NCBI RefSeq assembly: GCF_037027445.1 | Contig: NZ_JBANDL010000002.1 | Coordinates: 3,720,001 to 3,784,000 of the forward strand | From: Lysobacter firmicutimachus | GTDB lineage: Bacteria > Pseudomonadota > Gammaproteobacteria > Xanthomonadales > Xanthomonadaceae | Direction of reading: 5' to 3' | DNA: 64,000 nucleotides | Part shown: piece after piece, positions 1 through 8,976 of the stretch | Position numbering within the stretch: the stretch's first letter is position 1 | Layout of the letters: each line of letters opens with the position of its first letter | The notes under the pieces: generated by a model | Database searches by the model: none | Told to the model about the DNA's origin: nothing | What the model saw: the letters and a program-made list of their open reading frames with translations, nothing else | Translations under genes and position numbers: made by a program

Positions 1-464
1 GCCTGACCGACACCTTGCGCAATCTGCCGCTCGGCGCACTGCCGCCGGCGCTGATGGACGGCGGCCGCCGTTGGTGGCTGGCCGAACTGCGCGACGAAGC
101 CGCGCTGCGCGCCGCGACCCCGGACTGGGCCGCGATCGGCCGCTTGGCTGAAGCCACCGAGAGCATGGGGCTGTGCGCCTTCGCCCGCGCCGACGCCGGC
201 TGCGACTACGACCTGGTGGTGCGCGCCTTCGTCGGCGCCCCGGCGCAATTCGAGGACGCCGCCTCCGGCGCCGCCAACGCCACCCTCGCCGCCTGGCTCA
301 ACCACAACGGCGCCCTGCCCGGCCACGACGGCCGCTACACGGTCAGCCAGGGCCGCGAAGTCGGCTTCGACGCGCGCCTGCAACTGCGCGTGGACGGCGA
401 CGGCGAAGTCTGGTCCGGCGGCCGGGTCAGCAACGTGGTGCGCGGCCACATCGACTGGCGCTGA
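1..464 (+). CDS. PhzF-family isomerase-like protein, 3' part only
   Basis: Only the C-terminal 153 or so residues are in the window; the reading frame is open to the left edge, so the real start lies upstream. The piece carries the signature of the second half of the PhzF (phenazine biosynthesis-like, diaminopimelate-epimerase fold) family: VVRAF followed by a Pro/Glu-Asp stretch (AQFEDAASGAANATLAAWL), then a GRYTVSQGREVG-like segment and a C-terminal VWSGGRV. Most chromosomal PhzF-like proteins are isomerases of unknown substrate and are not linked to phenazine synthesis. Nothing else of a phenazine pathway is visible nearby, so the family name should not be read as a function. Confidence 0.85.
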   Translation, partial: LTDTLRNLPLGALPPALMDGGRRWWLAELRDEAALRAATPDWAAIGRLAEATESMGLCAFARADAGCDYDLVVRAFVGAPAQFEDAASGAANATLAAWLNHNGALPGHDGRYTVSQGREVGFDARLQLRVDGDGEVWSGGRVSNVVRGHIDWR

Positions 465-661
465 GCCTCGGCCCGCGCCGGCCGCGACCTTGTCGGAGCC
501 GTTCGAACGCGCTCGAACCGCCCCGCGAACCCAGGCCGCGAAACCCGCAAAGAACCGCAAACAGAAACGCCGGGACCTCGCGGCCCCGGCGTTCCACCGG
601 TCCGGCATCGCTGCCGGCTGAAGCGACGCACCCGTTCCTTGCGCCGCCCCGGTTCGTCGGT

Positions 662-1324
662 TCAGTCCGGACGCACGTCCACGCGCACCCGCAAACGGTC
701 GCCGGGGTGATGATTGGTGCGGGTGTGGTACGTCTTGCCGGCGTATTCGTAGGTCACGTCGTAGGCGCTGACCGAGCGCTCGCCGCCGGAGTAGTAATTG
801 TTGCCGCCGGCCGGCTCCGGGTCGCAGACCCGCACCGTACCGGTGCGCGGGGCCTGGTTGCGCTTGCTCTGCTCGTAGATGCTGCGGCCGGCCATGCCGC
901 CGACCATCGAGCCGATCGCCGAGGTCGCATAGCGCGCGCTGCCGCCGCCGACCTTGCTGCCCAGCACCGCGCCGACGATGCCGCCGACCACGGTCGCGGC
1001 GGTGCGGCCGCCTTCGGTGCCGGCGCTGCGGCGCTGGTTGCCGTAGGAGTCGTAGTACTCGTCGCGGCGGGTGTAGTCGTCGCCGTAGTAGGAATCGCCT
1101 TCGACATAGGTCGGACGCTCGTAGCAGCGGCTGCCGCCGACCGGCTGCGAGCGGTAGTTGTCGAACACCGGATCGACCCGGATCACCCGCGCGTAATCGA
1201 CCTGCGAGGCGCCGTAGCCGGCATCGTAGCCGTTGCTGCCGGAATGGCCGTACGACTGCGCCGAGGCAGCGCCGGTAGCGACGGCCAGGGCCAGGCCCAG
1301 GCCGGTGACGAGCGAGCGGTTCAT
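662..1324 (-). CDS. Glycine-zipper 2TM-domain surface protein
   Basis: A protein of 220 residues beginning MNRSLVTGLGLALAVATG, a clear Sec signal peptide ending near ASAQ. The middle is rich in Tyr, Asp and Gly. A glycine-zipper segment with repeated small residues (VVGGIVGAVLGSKVGG, then IGSMVGGMAGRSIYEQ) follows at about residues 115-155, as in the 17-kDa surface antigen / YcfJ-type group. The C-terminal part (VTYEYAGKTYHTRTNHHPGD) also resembles that group. The start at 1324 is chosen over an upstream in-frame ATG because a GGGAG ribosome binding site lies 5 bases before it and the signal peptide begins there. It is probably an outer-membrane-associated or periplasmic stress protein; its exact role is unknown. 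Confidence 0.88.
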   Translation of the reverse strand: MNRSLVTGLGLALAVATGAASAQSYGHSGSNGYDAGYGASQVDYARVIRVDPVFDNYRSQPVGGSRCYERPTYVEGDSYYGDDYTRRDEYYDSYGNQRRSAGTEGGRTAATVVGGIVGAVLGSKVGGGSARYATSAIGSMVGGMAGRSIYEQSKRNQAPRTGTVRVCDPEPAGGNNYYSGGERSVSAYDVTYEYAGKTYHTRTNHHPGDRLRVRVDVRPD

Positions 1325-1426
1325 GTGGACTCCCATGCGCCGACAGGGCGCGAGGTGGATCGTCGGGCCCGCGCGGTCAACACGCGCTGAATGCCGCCGC
1401 CTGTCCCCCTCTTGTAACGGCGGCAT

Positions 1427-2128
1427 TCACCCGCCCGTTAGCCAGTCTGCGACTTCGGTCGCGATCGCGGCGGCGCCGCGGCCGAGCAAGGGGTCGACGT
1501 GTCCGGCCGTAGCGAGGGTCCGGTGCTGCGCGCCGACCGCGGCGGCGAACTCGGCGACCAGCGCCGGCGGCACGTCCCGGTCGGTGCGCGAGGACAGGCA
1601 CAGCACCGGGCAGGCCGGCGCCGGCGCCGCGATGCCGGCGTGCGCGGCGCGCAGCACCGCACCGGACTCGTCGCGCCAACGACGGAACGCGTACAGCGCC
1701 GCCGCGTCGTCGGCCTCGGCTATGGCACGCCGGGTCGAGGCCAGTCGCGCCTGACTGTGCCAAGCCACCCGCGGCGGCCAGTCGCGCGTCGGCAGGCGCG
1801 TCGCCCAGGGCGCTGGCAGCAAGGGGTTCACCAATACCAAAGCCTCGGCGCGATCGGCCGCGACCCAGGCCAGCAAGCCGCCCAGGCTGGCACCGACGAC
1901 CGCGCGCGGCCGCGGCAAGGCCTCCAGGGCGGTGCGGACTTGGTCCAGGTAGTCGGGCCAGTGGGTACCTTCCAGCCCCGCCGGCGCCGGTTGCAGGTCG
2001 GGCGCGGCGACGACGAGGCCGCGCGCGGCCAGTACCGGCGCCCATAGATTCCATTCCCAGCCGCCCCCGCCCGCGCCGTGGATCAGCAGGACATGGCGTA
2101 ACGAGGGAAGCGAGGCGGACGGCGACAT
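1427..2128 (-). CDS. Alpha/beta-fold hydrolase
   Basis: A 233-residue cytoplasmic alpha/beta hydrolase. The oxyanion-hole region is HVLLIHGAGGGGWEW near residue 12. The nucleophile elbow is VVGASLGGLL near residue 80, with Ser in the G-x-S-x-G position. The acid residue is probably Asp in SSRTDRDVP, and the catalytic His is in TAGHVDPLLG near residue 207. The lid region is short, as in small RBBP9/serine-hydrolase-like or generic esterase families. The substrate cannot be read from sequence. It stands alone between the glycine-zipper gene and osmC, all on the minus strand with modest gaps. Confidence 0.88.
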   Translation of the reverse strand: MSPSASLPSLRHVLLIHGAGGGGWEWNLWAPVLAARGLVVAAPDLQPAPAGLEGTHWPDYLDQVRTALEALPRPRAVVGASLGGLLAWVAADRAEALVLVNPLLPAPWATRLPTRDWPPRVAWHSQARLASTRRAIAEADDAAALYAFRRWRDESGAVLRAAHAGIAAPAPACPVLCLSSRTDRDVPPALVAEFAAAVGAQHRTLATAGHVDPLLGRGAAAIATEVADWLTGG

Positions 2129-2161
2129 GCGGCCATTGTCGCCGCCCGCGCGCGCCGGCGC

Positions 2162-2593
2162 TCAAACCAGCTTGGCGTCCAGGCTGATCGGCACCGCGCT
2201 CAAGGCCTTGGACACCGGGCAATTGGCTTTGGCGTCCTCGGCGATGGCCTGGAACTTGGCCGCGTCGATGCCCGGCACTTCGGCGGTGGTCTTGAGCCGG
2301 ATCTGCGACAGGCTCGGCCCGCCTTCCAGCGACAGGTCGACTTCGGCGCGGGTGTCGAGCCGCGCCGGCGGATGCCCGGCCTCGGTCAGCTTGGCCGACA
2401 GGGCCATGGTGAAGCAGCCGGCATGGGCCGCGGCGATCAGCTCCTCGGGATTGGTGCCCTTCTCCTCGCCGAAGCGGCTGTTGAAAGCGTAGCGGGTCTC
2501 GCTCAACACCCCGCTCTGCGGCGTGCTCAACCGACCCAGACCGCTCTTGAGATCGCCTTCCCAGTGCGCGGTGGCGTGACGCGAAATACCCAT
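2162..2593 (-). CDS. osmC: OsmC, organic hydroperoxide reductase
   Basis: A 143-residue protein matching OsmC along its whole length: HATAHWEGDLKSG at the N-terminus, then GTNPEELIAAAHAGCFTMAL and ANCPVSKAL. The two cysteines in AGCF and ANCP are the redox pair that reduces organic and fatty-acid hydroperoxides. It is cytoplasmic and typically induced by osmotic or stationary-phase stress. The ATG at 2593 is supported by a GGAG eight bases upstream and by the family's usual N-terminus; a longer frame upstream of it has no family similarity. The gene is divergent from the EF-G-like gene across a 347 bp gap. Confidence 0.95.
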   Translation of the reverse strand: MGISRHATAHWEGDLKSGLGRLSTPQSGVLSETRYAFNSRFGEEKGTNPEELIAAAHAGCFTMALSAKLTEAGHPPARLDTRAEVDLSLEGGPSLSQIRLKTTAEVPGIDAAKFQAIAEDAKANCPVSKALSAVPISLDAKLV

Positions 2594-2940
2594 GGTGCCG
2601 CTCCTTCGTCGAGGGGCGGCCAGGGTAGCGGGTCGGACGTTACAAGCGAGCAAAGAGTGAAGAGAAAAGAGAAACGAGCCGAAGCGCCGCAGTGCCGCCC
2701 TCTCGCCCTGCTCGCGGCTCGTTCCTCTCCACTCGCTCCTCGCCTTGCCGCGATGCAGCACGCGCATTCGCGCCTCCGGGCGCCGTTCCGGGCTTGACCC
2801 GCCCCCCTCGCTGCGGGAGGCTGTGGTCCCGGCGCGCGCGCCGGCACCCGCCATGACCGCCCGCCGAGCGCCACGCTCGGGCGCGCAGCGCGGACAGCCA
2901 TGACGGCCTTCCCACCCTTGCCTCAGGGAGAAGTCCGCTC
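2594..2940. repeat. Intergenic region with a long imperfect inverted repeat
   Basis: This gap separates divergent osmC and the EF-G-like gene and should hold both promoters. It contains an imperfect inverted repeat: the arm at 2646-2681 (GCGAGCAAAGAGTGAAGAG, then AAACGAGCCG) pairs with 2714-2743, including an exact AACGAGCC/GGCTCGTT core. The left arm is A/G-rich and lower in GC than its surroundings. No coding frame in the gap has any credible features, and no convincing promoter hexamers were found. Confidence 0.5.
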
Positions 2941-4989
2941 ATGTCCTACAGCACAGAATCGATCCGCAACGTGGCCTTGGCAGGCCACCCCGGCGCCGGC
3001 AAAACCACCCTGTTCGAAGCCCTGCTGCAGGCCGGCGGCGCAGTCCAGACGGCAGGCAGCATCGAACGCGGCAGCACGGTCTCCGATTTCGACCCGATCG
3101 AAAAACAACGCGGCCACTCCATCGACGCCGCGATCGCCAGCACCGACCACGCCGGCATCCACGTCAACCTGATCGACACCCCCGGTTACCCCGACTTCCG
3201 CGGCCCCACCCTGTCGGCGCTGGCCGCGGTCGAGACCGCCGCGGTGATCGTCGACGCCGACCGCGGCGTCGAATACGGCACCCGGCGGATGATGGAACAC
3301 GCCAAGACGCGCCGATTGTGCCGGGCGATCGTGGTCAACAAGATCGACCACGAAAACGCCGACGTCGCCCGCGTGCTCGACGATATCCGCGACAGCTTCG
3401 GCCCCGAATGCCTGCCGCTGAACCTGCCCGCCGACGGCGGCGCTCGGGTGGTCGACTGCTTCGGCAGCGCCGAAGGGAACAGCGACCTGGGCGCGGTCGC
3501 CGACTGGCACCAGAAGATCATCGACCAGGTGGTCGAGATCAACGAAACGGTGATGGAGCACTATCTCGATCTCGGCGAGGGCGGCCTGTCCGGCGCCGAG
3601 TTGCACGACGCCTTCGAGCAATGCCTGCGCGAGGGCCATCTGGTGCCGGTGCTGTTCTGCTCGGCGCGCAGCGGCGCCGGGATCAAGGAACTGCTCGACG
3701 TCGCCGAGCGCCTGTTTCCGCACCCGGGCGAAGCCAACCCGCCGCCGTTCGTCAAAGGCACGGGCGAGGACGCGCAGACCATCGAGGCTCAGCCCGACCC
3801 CAAGGCGCACGTGATCGCCGACGTGTTCAAGATCGTCAACGATCCCTTCGTCGGCAAGCTCGGCGTGTTCCGGGTCTACCAGGGCACGGTGCGCAAGGAC
3901 ACCCAGTTGTTCGTCGACGACGGCAAGAAGCCGTTCAAGGTCGGCCATCTGTTCAAGCTCAAGGGCAAGGACCATGTCGAAATCGACCAGGCGGTGCCCG
4001 GCGACATCGCCGCGGTGGCCAAGGTCGACGAACTGCATTTCGACGCGGTGCTGCACGACAGCCACGACGAGGACCAGATCCACCTGGCACCGCTGAATTT
4101 CCCGCGGCCGATGTTCGGCCTGGCGGTCGACGCCGCCAGCAAGGGCCAGGAGCAGAAGCTCTCCACCGCCCTGCACAAGCTGGCCGAGGAAGACCCCTGC
4201 TTCCAGGTCGAGCGCGAAACCGAAACCAACGAGACCGTGATCCGCGGCCTGTCCGACCTGCACTTGCGCATCAACCTGGACCGGCTCAAGGACAAGTACG
4301 GCGTCGAAGTGGTCTCGCGGCCGCCGCGCATCGCCTACCGCGAGACCGTCGCGGCCAAGGCCGAGGGCCATCACCGGCACAAGAAGCAGACCGGCGGCGC
4401 CGGCCAGTTCGGCGAGGTGTTCCTGCGCATCGAACCGCTGCCGCGCGGCGGCGGCTTCGAGTTCGTCGATGAGGTCAAGGGCGGCACCATTCCGGGCCAG
4501 TTCCTACCGGCGGTGGAGAAAGGCGTGCGCCAGGTGCTGCACGACGGTGCGGTCGCCGGCTATCCGATCCAGGACGTGCGGGTGATCGTCTACGACGGCA
4601 AGTACCACAGCGTCGACAGCAAGGAAGTGGCCTTCGTCGCCGCCGGCAAGAAGGCCTTCCTCGACGCGATCGGCAAGGCCCGGCCGCAGGTGCTGGAGCC
4701 GATCGTCGACCTGGAAGTGGCCGCGCCCGAGCAGCACATGGGCGACATCAGCGGCGGCCTGGCCAGCAAGCGCGCGCGCATCAACGGCACCGACAGCGTG
4801 CGCGGCGGCGAGATCGTGGTCCGCGCCCAGGTGCCGCTGTCGGAGCTGGAAGGCTACGCCGCCGAACTCAAGTCGGTGACCGCCGGCCGCGGGCGTTATT
4901 CGCTGGACTTCAGCCACTACGAGCCGGTGCCCGGCAACGTGCAGCAGAAGCTGGTCGAGGCCTACAAGCCGCGCCACGAAGAGGACTGA
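2941..4989 (+). CDS. EF-G-like translational GTPase (FusA2 type)
   Basis: A 682-residue protein of the elongation factor G superfamily. The G domain has the P-loop AGHPGAGKT (about residues 14-22), DTPGYPDF at 79-86 and NKID at 133-136. Later regions match EF-G domains II-V, including FEFVDEVKGGTIPGQFLPAVEKG and a C-terminal YSLDFSHYEPVPGNVQQK. It is not canonical FusA: switch I reads KQRGHSID (55-62) instead of ERGITIT, and it is shorter. No ribosomal protein or EF-Tu genes are adjacent, as they would be in the str operon. It is probably a second, specialised EF-G-like factor; its ribosomal role is inferred. An ATG at 2941 follows a GGGAGAAG stretch. Confidence 0.9.
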   Translation: MSYSTESIRNVALAGHPGAGKTTLFEALLQAGGAVQTAGSIERGSTVSDFDPIEKQRGHSIDAAIASTDHAGIHVNLIDTPGYPDFRGPTLSALAAVETAAVIVDADRGVEYGTRRMMEHAKTRRLCRAIVVNKIDHENADVARVLDDIRDSFGPECLPLNLPADGGARVVDCFGSAEGNSDLGAVADWHQKIIDQVVEINETVMEHYLDLGEGGLSGAELHDAFEQCLREGHLVPVLFCSARSGAGIKELLDVAERLFPHPGEANPPPFVKGTGEDAQTIEAQPDPKAHVIADVFKIVNDPFVGKLGVFRVYQGTVRKDTQLFVDDGKKPFKVGHLFKLKGKDHVEIDQAVPGDIAAVAKVDELHFDAVLHDSHDEDQIHLAPLNFPRPMFGLAVDAASKGQEQKLSTALHKLAEEDPCFQVERETETNETVIRGLSDLHLRINLDRLKDKYGVEVVSRPPRIAYRETVAAKAEGHHRHKKQTGGAGQFGEVFLRIEPLPRGGGFEFVDEVKGGTIPGQFLPAVEKGVRQVLHDGAVAGYPIQDVRVIVYDGKYHSVDSKEVAFVAAGKKAFLDAIGKARPQVLEPIVDLEVAAPEQHMGDISGGLASKRARINGTDSVRGGEIVVRAQVPLSELEGYAAELKSVTAGRGRYSLDFSHYEPVPGNVQQKLVEAYKPRHEED

Positions 4990-5006
4990 GCCGTACGGCC
5001 GGCCCG

Positions 5007-5033
5007 ACTGCCGGCGCGCGCCGCGCCGGCAGT
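5007..5033 (+). terminator. Terminator-like hairpin after the EF-G-like gene
   Basis: A perfect 12 bp stem (ACTGCCGGCGCG paired with CGCGCCGGCAGT) closed by a 3 base loop, 18 bp after the stop codon. It has no T-run, so it may act as a weak or Rho-assisted terminator or only as an RNA 3' end stabiliser. Confidence 0.5.
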
Positions 5034-5165
5034 CCGCTCGCGCGCGTCCGCGCGCGCGGCCTCGCGACGGCCGGGCGCAGGGCCGATTATGATCGCCGAT
5101 CGGTTCACGCCGAACGCAAGCATGCGTTCTTTCATTCGCCGGGCCGGATCGCCCAGGAGTCGCCG

Positions 5166-5585
5166 ATGCCTTCGTTCCGCATTCCCTCCATGTGCGCTGC
5201 GGCGCTGCTGCTCGCCCTCGCCGCCGCGCCCCTGCACGAGGCGGGCGCGCGCAAGCCCGCACCCGCCACACCGGCCGTGCAGAACCGCTGCGGCTGGTTC
5301 ATCAACCCGACCCCGGGCAATGCCTGGCTGTACGACCGCGACGCCGAATGGACCGTCGGCCTGCAGGGCGGCCACCAGGCCGAGGGCGACTGGCCGGCGA
5401 TCGCCGAGGGCGAGTGGGTCGAGACCAACCGCCACTACGGCTACGGCTGCGCCTGCATGCGCGTGATCGCCGACGATCGGAGCAAGCAGGTACTGCGCAT
5501 CGTGTCCGCGCGCGGGCTCAAGCTCGAGCAATGCCGGCGCGACCGGGCCCTGACCGAACCGCTGCAGGAGCTGCGCGGCGAATGA
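5166..5585 (+). CDS. Secreted DUF4087 protein
   Basis: A 139-residue exported protein. The N-terminus (MPSFRIPSMCAAALLLALAA) is a Sec signal peptide. The mature part carries the DUF4087 signature NRCGWFINPTPGNAWLYDRD followed by EWTVG and a Cys-rich stretch GYGCACMRV. The conserved cysteines suggest disulfide bonding in the periplasm. Function is unknown for the family. Its stop codon overlaps the start of the mechanosensitive channel gene by four bases (ATGA), so the two are probably co-translated. Confidence 0.85.
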   Translation: MPSFRIPSMCAAALLLALAAAPLHEAGARKPAPATPAVQNRCGWFINPTPGNAWLYDRDAEWTVGLQGGHQAEGDWPAIAEGEWVETNRHYGYGCACMRVIADDRSKQVLRIVSARGLKLEQCRRDRALTEPLQELRGE

Positions 5586-6814
5586 TGCCCGACGCCCCGC
5601 CCACCGACCCGGAGCTGCACGAGATCGTCTCCGACGCGATGACCGCGGTGTCGAGCCCGACCGATCTGATCGTGGCGCTGATCGCGGTCGCCGCCGCGCT
5701 GACCGCCGGGGTGCTGGCCACGCGCTGGCTGCATCGCCGGCTCGGCCACCATCGCCGGGTGGCGTCGACCCTGATCGACTACCTGTGCACGCCCCTGCTG
5801 GCCACCTCGGTGCTGGTGGCGCTGCAGGTCGTCGGCAACCCGTTGATCGGCCTCAGCGCGACCTTGCTGGTGCTGTTCCTGGCGATCCGCGTGCTCGCCG
5901 CGCTGCTGGAACTGCTGTTCCGCCCGACCCTGCCGCTGCGGCTGATGCTGCGCCTGACCACCGTGGTGTCGTGGCTGGCCGCCGTGTTCGCCCTGTTCGC
6001 CGACCGCAGCGCCACCATCGCCAAGATCTACAGCGCCAACGTCAAGCTCGGCGGCATCTCGCTGTCCAGCCAGGGCATCCTGAGCGGACTGGTGGTCGGC
6101 GTGGTGGTGGCGATCGTCGCCCTGTGGGGCGACAAGACCGTGGCCGCGCTGCTGCGCCGCAGCCGCACCCTGCAGCCGAACTTCGTGCTGGCGCTGTCGC
6201 GCATCTTCAGCGTCGCGATCTGGATCGTCGCCACGGCGTTGATCTTCAGCGCCAGCGGCATCAACCTGACCGCGCTGGCGGCGTTCAGCGGCGCGCTCGG
6301 CATCGGCCTGGGCCTGGGCCTGCAGAAGCTGGCCGCCAGCTACATCAGCGGCCTGATCGTGTTGTTCGAACAGTCGGTGCGGGTCGGCGACAACATCGCC
6401 AGCAACGGCATCGTCGGCCGGGTCACCCGCATGACCGTGCGCTACACCATGATCCGCACCCGCGACGGAGTCGAGGCGATCGTGCCCAACGACAGCCTGA
6501 CCGGCAACGTGATCGTCAATCAGTCCTGGTCCGACCGCAATCTGCGCCTGGTGTGCGGCGTGCTGGTCAAGGGCGATACCGACATCGCCCTGGCCCGCCG
6601 CTTGTTCGTGGACGCGATGCGGGCCCAGGAACGGGTGCTGGAGCAGCCGCCGCCGCACATGTACATCACCGGCATCAACGACAAGGGCATCCAGCTCGAC
6701 GGCCATTTCTGGATCAACGACCCCGAGAACGGCCAGCACAACGTCGCCTCGGACGTCTACGACGCCATGCTGGCCGGGTTCCGCAGCCACGGGGTGCAGT
6801 TGGTGGCGCAGTGA
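5582..6814 (+). CDS. MscS-family mechanosensitive ion channel
   Basis: A 410-residue inner-membrane protein. Several hydrophobic segments cover residues 20-215, before the MscS pore helix region ALAAFSGALGIGLGLGLQKLAASYISGLIVLFEQSVRVGD, which has the Gly/Ala-packed TM3 typical of MscS. The beta domain follows with GIVGRVTRMTVRYTMIRTRDGVEAIVPNDSL and the VNQSWSD region. Such channels open under membrane tension during hypo-osmotic shock. The start (ATG ATG at 5582/5585) overlaps the DUF4087 stop. The extra N-terminal TM segments place it with the medium-length MscS/YnaI-like forms rather than the small MscS. Confidence 0.92.
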   Translation: MMPDAPPTDPELHEIVSDAMTAVSSPTDLIVALIAVAAALTAGVLATRWLHRRLGHHRRVASTLIDYLCTPLLATSVLVALQVVGNPLIGLSATLLVLFLAIRVLAALLELLFRPTLPLRLMLRLTTVVSWLAAVFALFADRSATIAKIYSANVKLGGISLSSQGILSGLVVGVVVAIVALWGDKTVAALLRRSRTLQPNFVLALSRIFSVAIWIVATALIFSASGINLTALAAFSGALGIGLGLGLQKLAASYISGLIVLFEQSVRVGDNIASNGIVGRVTRMTVRYTMIRTRDGVEAIVPNDSLTGNVIVNQSWSDRNLRLVCGVLVKGDTDIALARRLFVDAMRAQERVLEQPPPHMYITGINDKGIQLDGHFWINDPENGQHNVASDVYDAMLAGFRSHGVQLVAQ

Positions 6815-6863
6815 CGGCGACGGACGGCGCGCAGCGGCGCGCCTGCGGCGCTAGGATGGGGGC

Positions 6864-7244
6864 GTGACCGAGACCGCTCACCCGCGTTTTTTCTGGCAGT
6901 TCCCGATGCAGCTGGTGCGCGAGGCGCGGCTGGCCGAGTTCCTGCCCGACGACGGCCGCCTGCGCATCCTGTTCCTGTGGGGCAAGGACTGCCCGAACTG
7001 CGACATCGCCAAGGGCCAGATGCTGCTGGCCCAGGACCGCTTCAGCTGGCCGGACGTGGAATGGCTGCACGACAACGTCTACGAAGACCCGGTCATGGCC
7101 ACCCGCTTCGGCCTGCACGGCATTCCAGCCTTTTTCGTGTTCCGCGGCGGCAGGAAGCTCGGCCGCATCGGCCAGTGGCCCGGCACCGAGGCCTTCGTCG
7201 CCGCGATCGAGAAGCTGCGCCCGGCCGAGCCCGGCGCCGCCTGA
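6864..7244 (+). CDS. Thioredoxin-like protein
   Basis: A 126-residue thioredoxin-fold protein without signal peptide. The active site is WGKDCPNCDIAKGQ (CPNC at about residues 39-42), and the cis-proline loop is GIPAFFVF. The fold ends with WPGTEAFVAAIEKL. It starts with GTG at 6864; no in-frame ATG is available, and an ATG at 6855 is in another frame and closes at once. CPNC rather than CGPC suggests a redox role distinct from housekeeping thioredoxin. The partner is unknown. It lies 50 bp after the channel gene and may be in the same transcript. Confidence 0.85.
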   Translation: MTETAHPRFFWQFPMQLVREARLAEFLPDDGRLRILFLWGKDCPNCDIAKGQMLLAQDRFSWPDVEWLHDNVYEDPVMATRFGLHGIPAFFVFRGGRKLGRIGQWPGTEAFVAAIEKLRPAEPGAA

Positions 7245-7338
7245 GCGCGGCCGCCGCAACGCAGCATCGTGCCGCGGCGCTTGGCGGCGACGCGGGACCG
7301 GGCGCAGACTGCGGTTCCGCCCGCCGCCCTCTGCCGCC

Positions 7339-7965
7339 ATGTTCGACGCCGCCACCCTCGCCGCCTATCTGGTCGCCGCCGCCGTGCTGGTGCTGATTCC
7401 GGGACCGGGCACGGCCTGGATCGTCGCCCAGAGCGCCGCCGGCGGCACCGCGCGCGGGGTCCAGGCCGCGTTCGGCCTGGAGACCGCGACCCTGATCCAT
7501 GCGCTGGCCGCCGGCCTGGGCCTGTCGGCGCTGCTGGCGACCTCGGCGCTGGCCTTCGAAGTGCTCAAGTACGCCGGCGCGGCCTATCTGATCTGGCTCG
7601 GCATCAAGGCCTGGCGCAGCGGCGAAGCGGCCGCCTCCGAGCCGGCCGCCGCGGCGCCGGTGTCGGCGCGCGGGGTGTATCTGCGTTCGGTCCTGACCGG
7701 GGTGCTGAACCCCAAGGTGGCGCTGTTCTTCCTCGCCTTCCTGCCCCAGTTCGTGCATCCCGAGCGCGGCATGGTCTGGCTGCAGTTCCTGATCCTGGGC
7801 GCGCTGCTGTCGCTGATCGGGCTGCTCAACAGCCTGCTCCTGAGCTTCGCCGTCGGCCGCTTCGGTCGCCGCTTCGCCGGCCGCGGCGGGCGCTGGAAGG
7901 AGCGCCTGACCGGCAGCGTGTTCATCCTGCTCGGCCTGCGCCTGGCCGTGCAGCAGCGCGGCTGA
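7339..7965 (+). CDS. LysE-family amino acid exporter
   Basis: A 208-residue inner-membrane protein of the LysE/RhtB family. The diagnostic motif near the N-terminus is LVLIPGPGTAWIVAQSAAGGTARGVQAAFG. It is followed by six hydrophobic segments, including KYAGAAYLIWLGIKAWR and VLTGVLNPKVALFFLAFLPQFV. These transporters export amino acids or homoserine lactones by proton antiport; the substrate is not readable here. The ATG at 7339 fits the family N-terminus. It is a stand-alone gene, 94 bp after the thioredoxin-like gene. Confidence 0.92.
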   Translation: MFDAATLAAYLVAAAVLVLIPGPGTAWIVAQSAAGGTARGVQAAFGLETATLIHALAAGLGLSALLATSALAFEVLKYAGAAYLIWLGIKAWRSGEAAASEPAAAAPVSARGVYLRSVLTGVLNPKVALFFLAFLPQFVHPERGMVWLQFLILGALLSLIGLLNSLLLSFAVGRFGRRFAGRGGRWKERLTGSVFILLGLRLAVQQRG

Positions 7966-8087
7966 GCCGCCCTCGCCGCGGCACCGACGAGGTTCAACCG
8001 CGCCTGTACGCCGGCCGCGCGCGGCTTGAAGCGCGCGGCGCCGCCCACAGGTCGGACGTTCACGACCTCAGCCACGGAGCGCCGCGC

Positions 8088-8810
8088 ATGAAGACCCAGG
8101 GCTTTCTCGACCAGTTGCTCAAGACCGCACAAAGCAGCCTGGGCGGCGCCGGCGGCCTGGAGGGACTGCTTGGCGGCGGCAAGCCGCCGGCGCGCTACGA
8201 GCAACGCAGCGAAGCCCGCGAGGACACGCGTGGTCTGCTCAACGCCGACTTCGGCAAAGGCGCCCTGACCGGCGGCGCGCTCGGCTTGCTGCTGGGGCAC
8301 AAGAAGCTGCGCAAGCATGCCGGCAAGATCGCCCTGTACGGCGGCGTCGCCGCGCTCGGCGTGCTGGCCTATAAGGCCTACGGCGACTACAAGCGCCAGC
8401 AGGGCGATGCCGGCATCGATCCGCAGACCGTCGACCGCCTGCCGCCGCCGCAGGCCGAGCAACACAGCCAGGCCATACTCAAGGCCCTGGTCGCCGCGTC
8501 CAAGGCCGACGGCCACATCGACGCGCGCGAACGCGAGGTGATCGAAGGCGAGTTCGTGCGCATCGACGGCGATCCGGAACTGCGCCGCTGGCTGCACGAG
8601 GAACTAGAAAAGCCGCTCGACCCGGCCGAGGTCGCGCACGCCGCGAGCGGCCCGGAAGTCGCCGCGGAAATGTACCTGGCCAGCCTGCTCGCCGCCGACG
8701 AACAGAGCTTCATGGAGCGCGCCTATCTCGACGAACTGGCGCGCCAGTTGAAGATCGACGACGCGTTGAAGGCGCGCCTGGAGCAGCAACTGCGCGACGC
8801 GCAGGGCTAA
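8088..8810 (+). CDS. YebE/DUF533 inner-membrane TerB-like protein
   Basis: A 240-residue protein of the DUF533 (E. coli YebE) group. The N-terminal region MKTQGFLDQLLKTAQSSLGG is amphipathic. A hydrophobic segment follows (LTGGALGLLLGHKKLRKHAGKIALYGGVAALGVLAYKAY, about residues 63-102). The C-terminal half is a helical TerB-like domain with AILKALVAASKADGHIDAREREVIEGEFVRI, a DxD-type metal-binding pattern as in TerB. The start at 8088 has GGAG upstream. The role is not known; YebE in E. coli belongs to envelope-stress regulons. Confidence 0.9.
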   Translation: MKTQGFLDQLLKTAQSSLGGAGGLEGLLGGGKPPARYEQRSEAREDTRGLLNADFGKGALTGGALGLLLGHKKLRKHAGKIALYGGVAALGVLAYKAYGDYKRQQGDAGIDPQTVDRLPPPQAEQHSQAILKALVAASKADGHIDAREREVIEGEFVRIDGDPELRRWLHEELEKPLDPAEVAHAASGPEVAAEMYLASLLAADEQSFMERAYLDELARQLKIDDALKARLEQQLRDAQG

Positions 8811-8976
8811 CCCGCGGCGTCGCGGCATGCCGGACCTCGATCACAACCCGCGCCGGCCGCGCCACGTCCATGCCGCCGATCGCGCCGCCGGTCGGCGACG
8901 GCGCACGCGGCCGTCGCGCAGGCGCTAGCATCGCTGCGCCGCCGGCCGGGCGGTTCGCCGCCGTGGAGCTTCGCCG

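Noticed and set aside
1..464. A phenazine biosynthesis cluster suggested by the PhzF-like fragment
   Set aside because: PhzF-fold proteins are widespread with other roles, and no other phz gene is seen.
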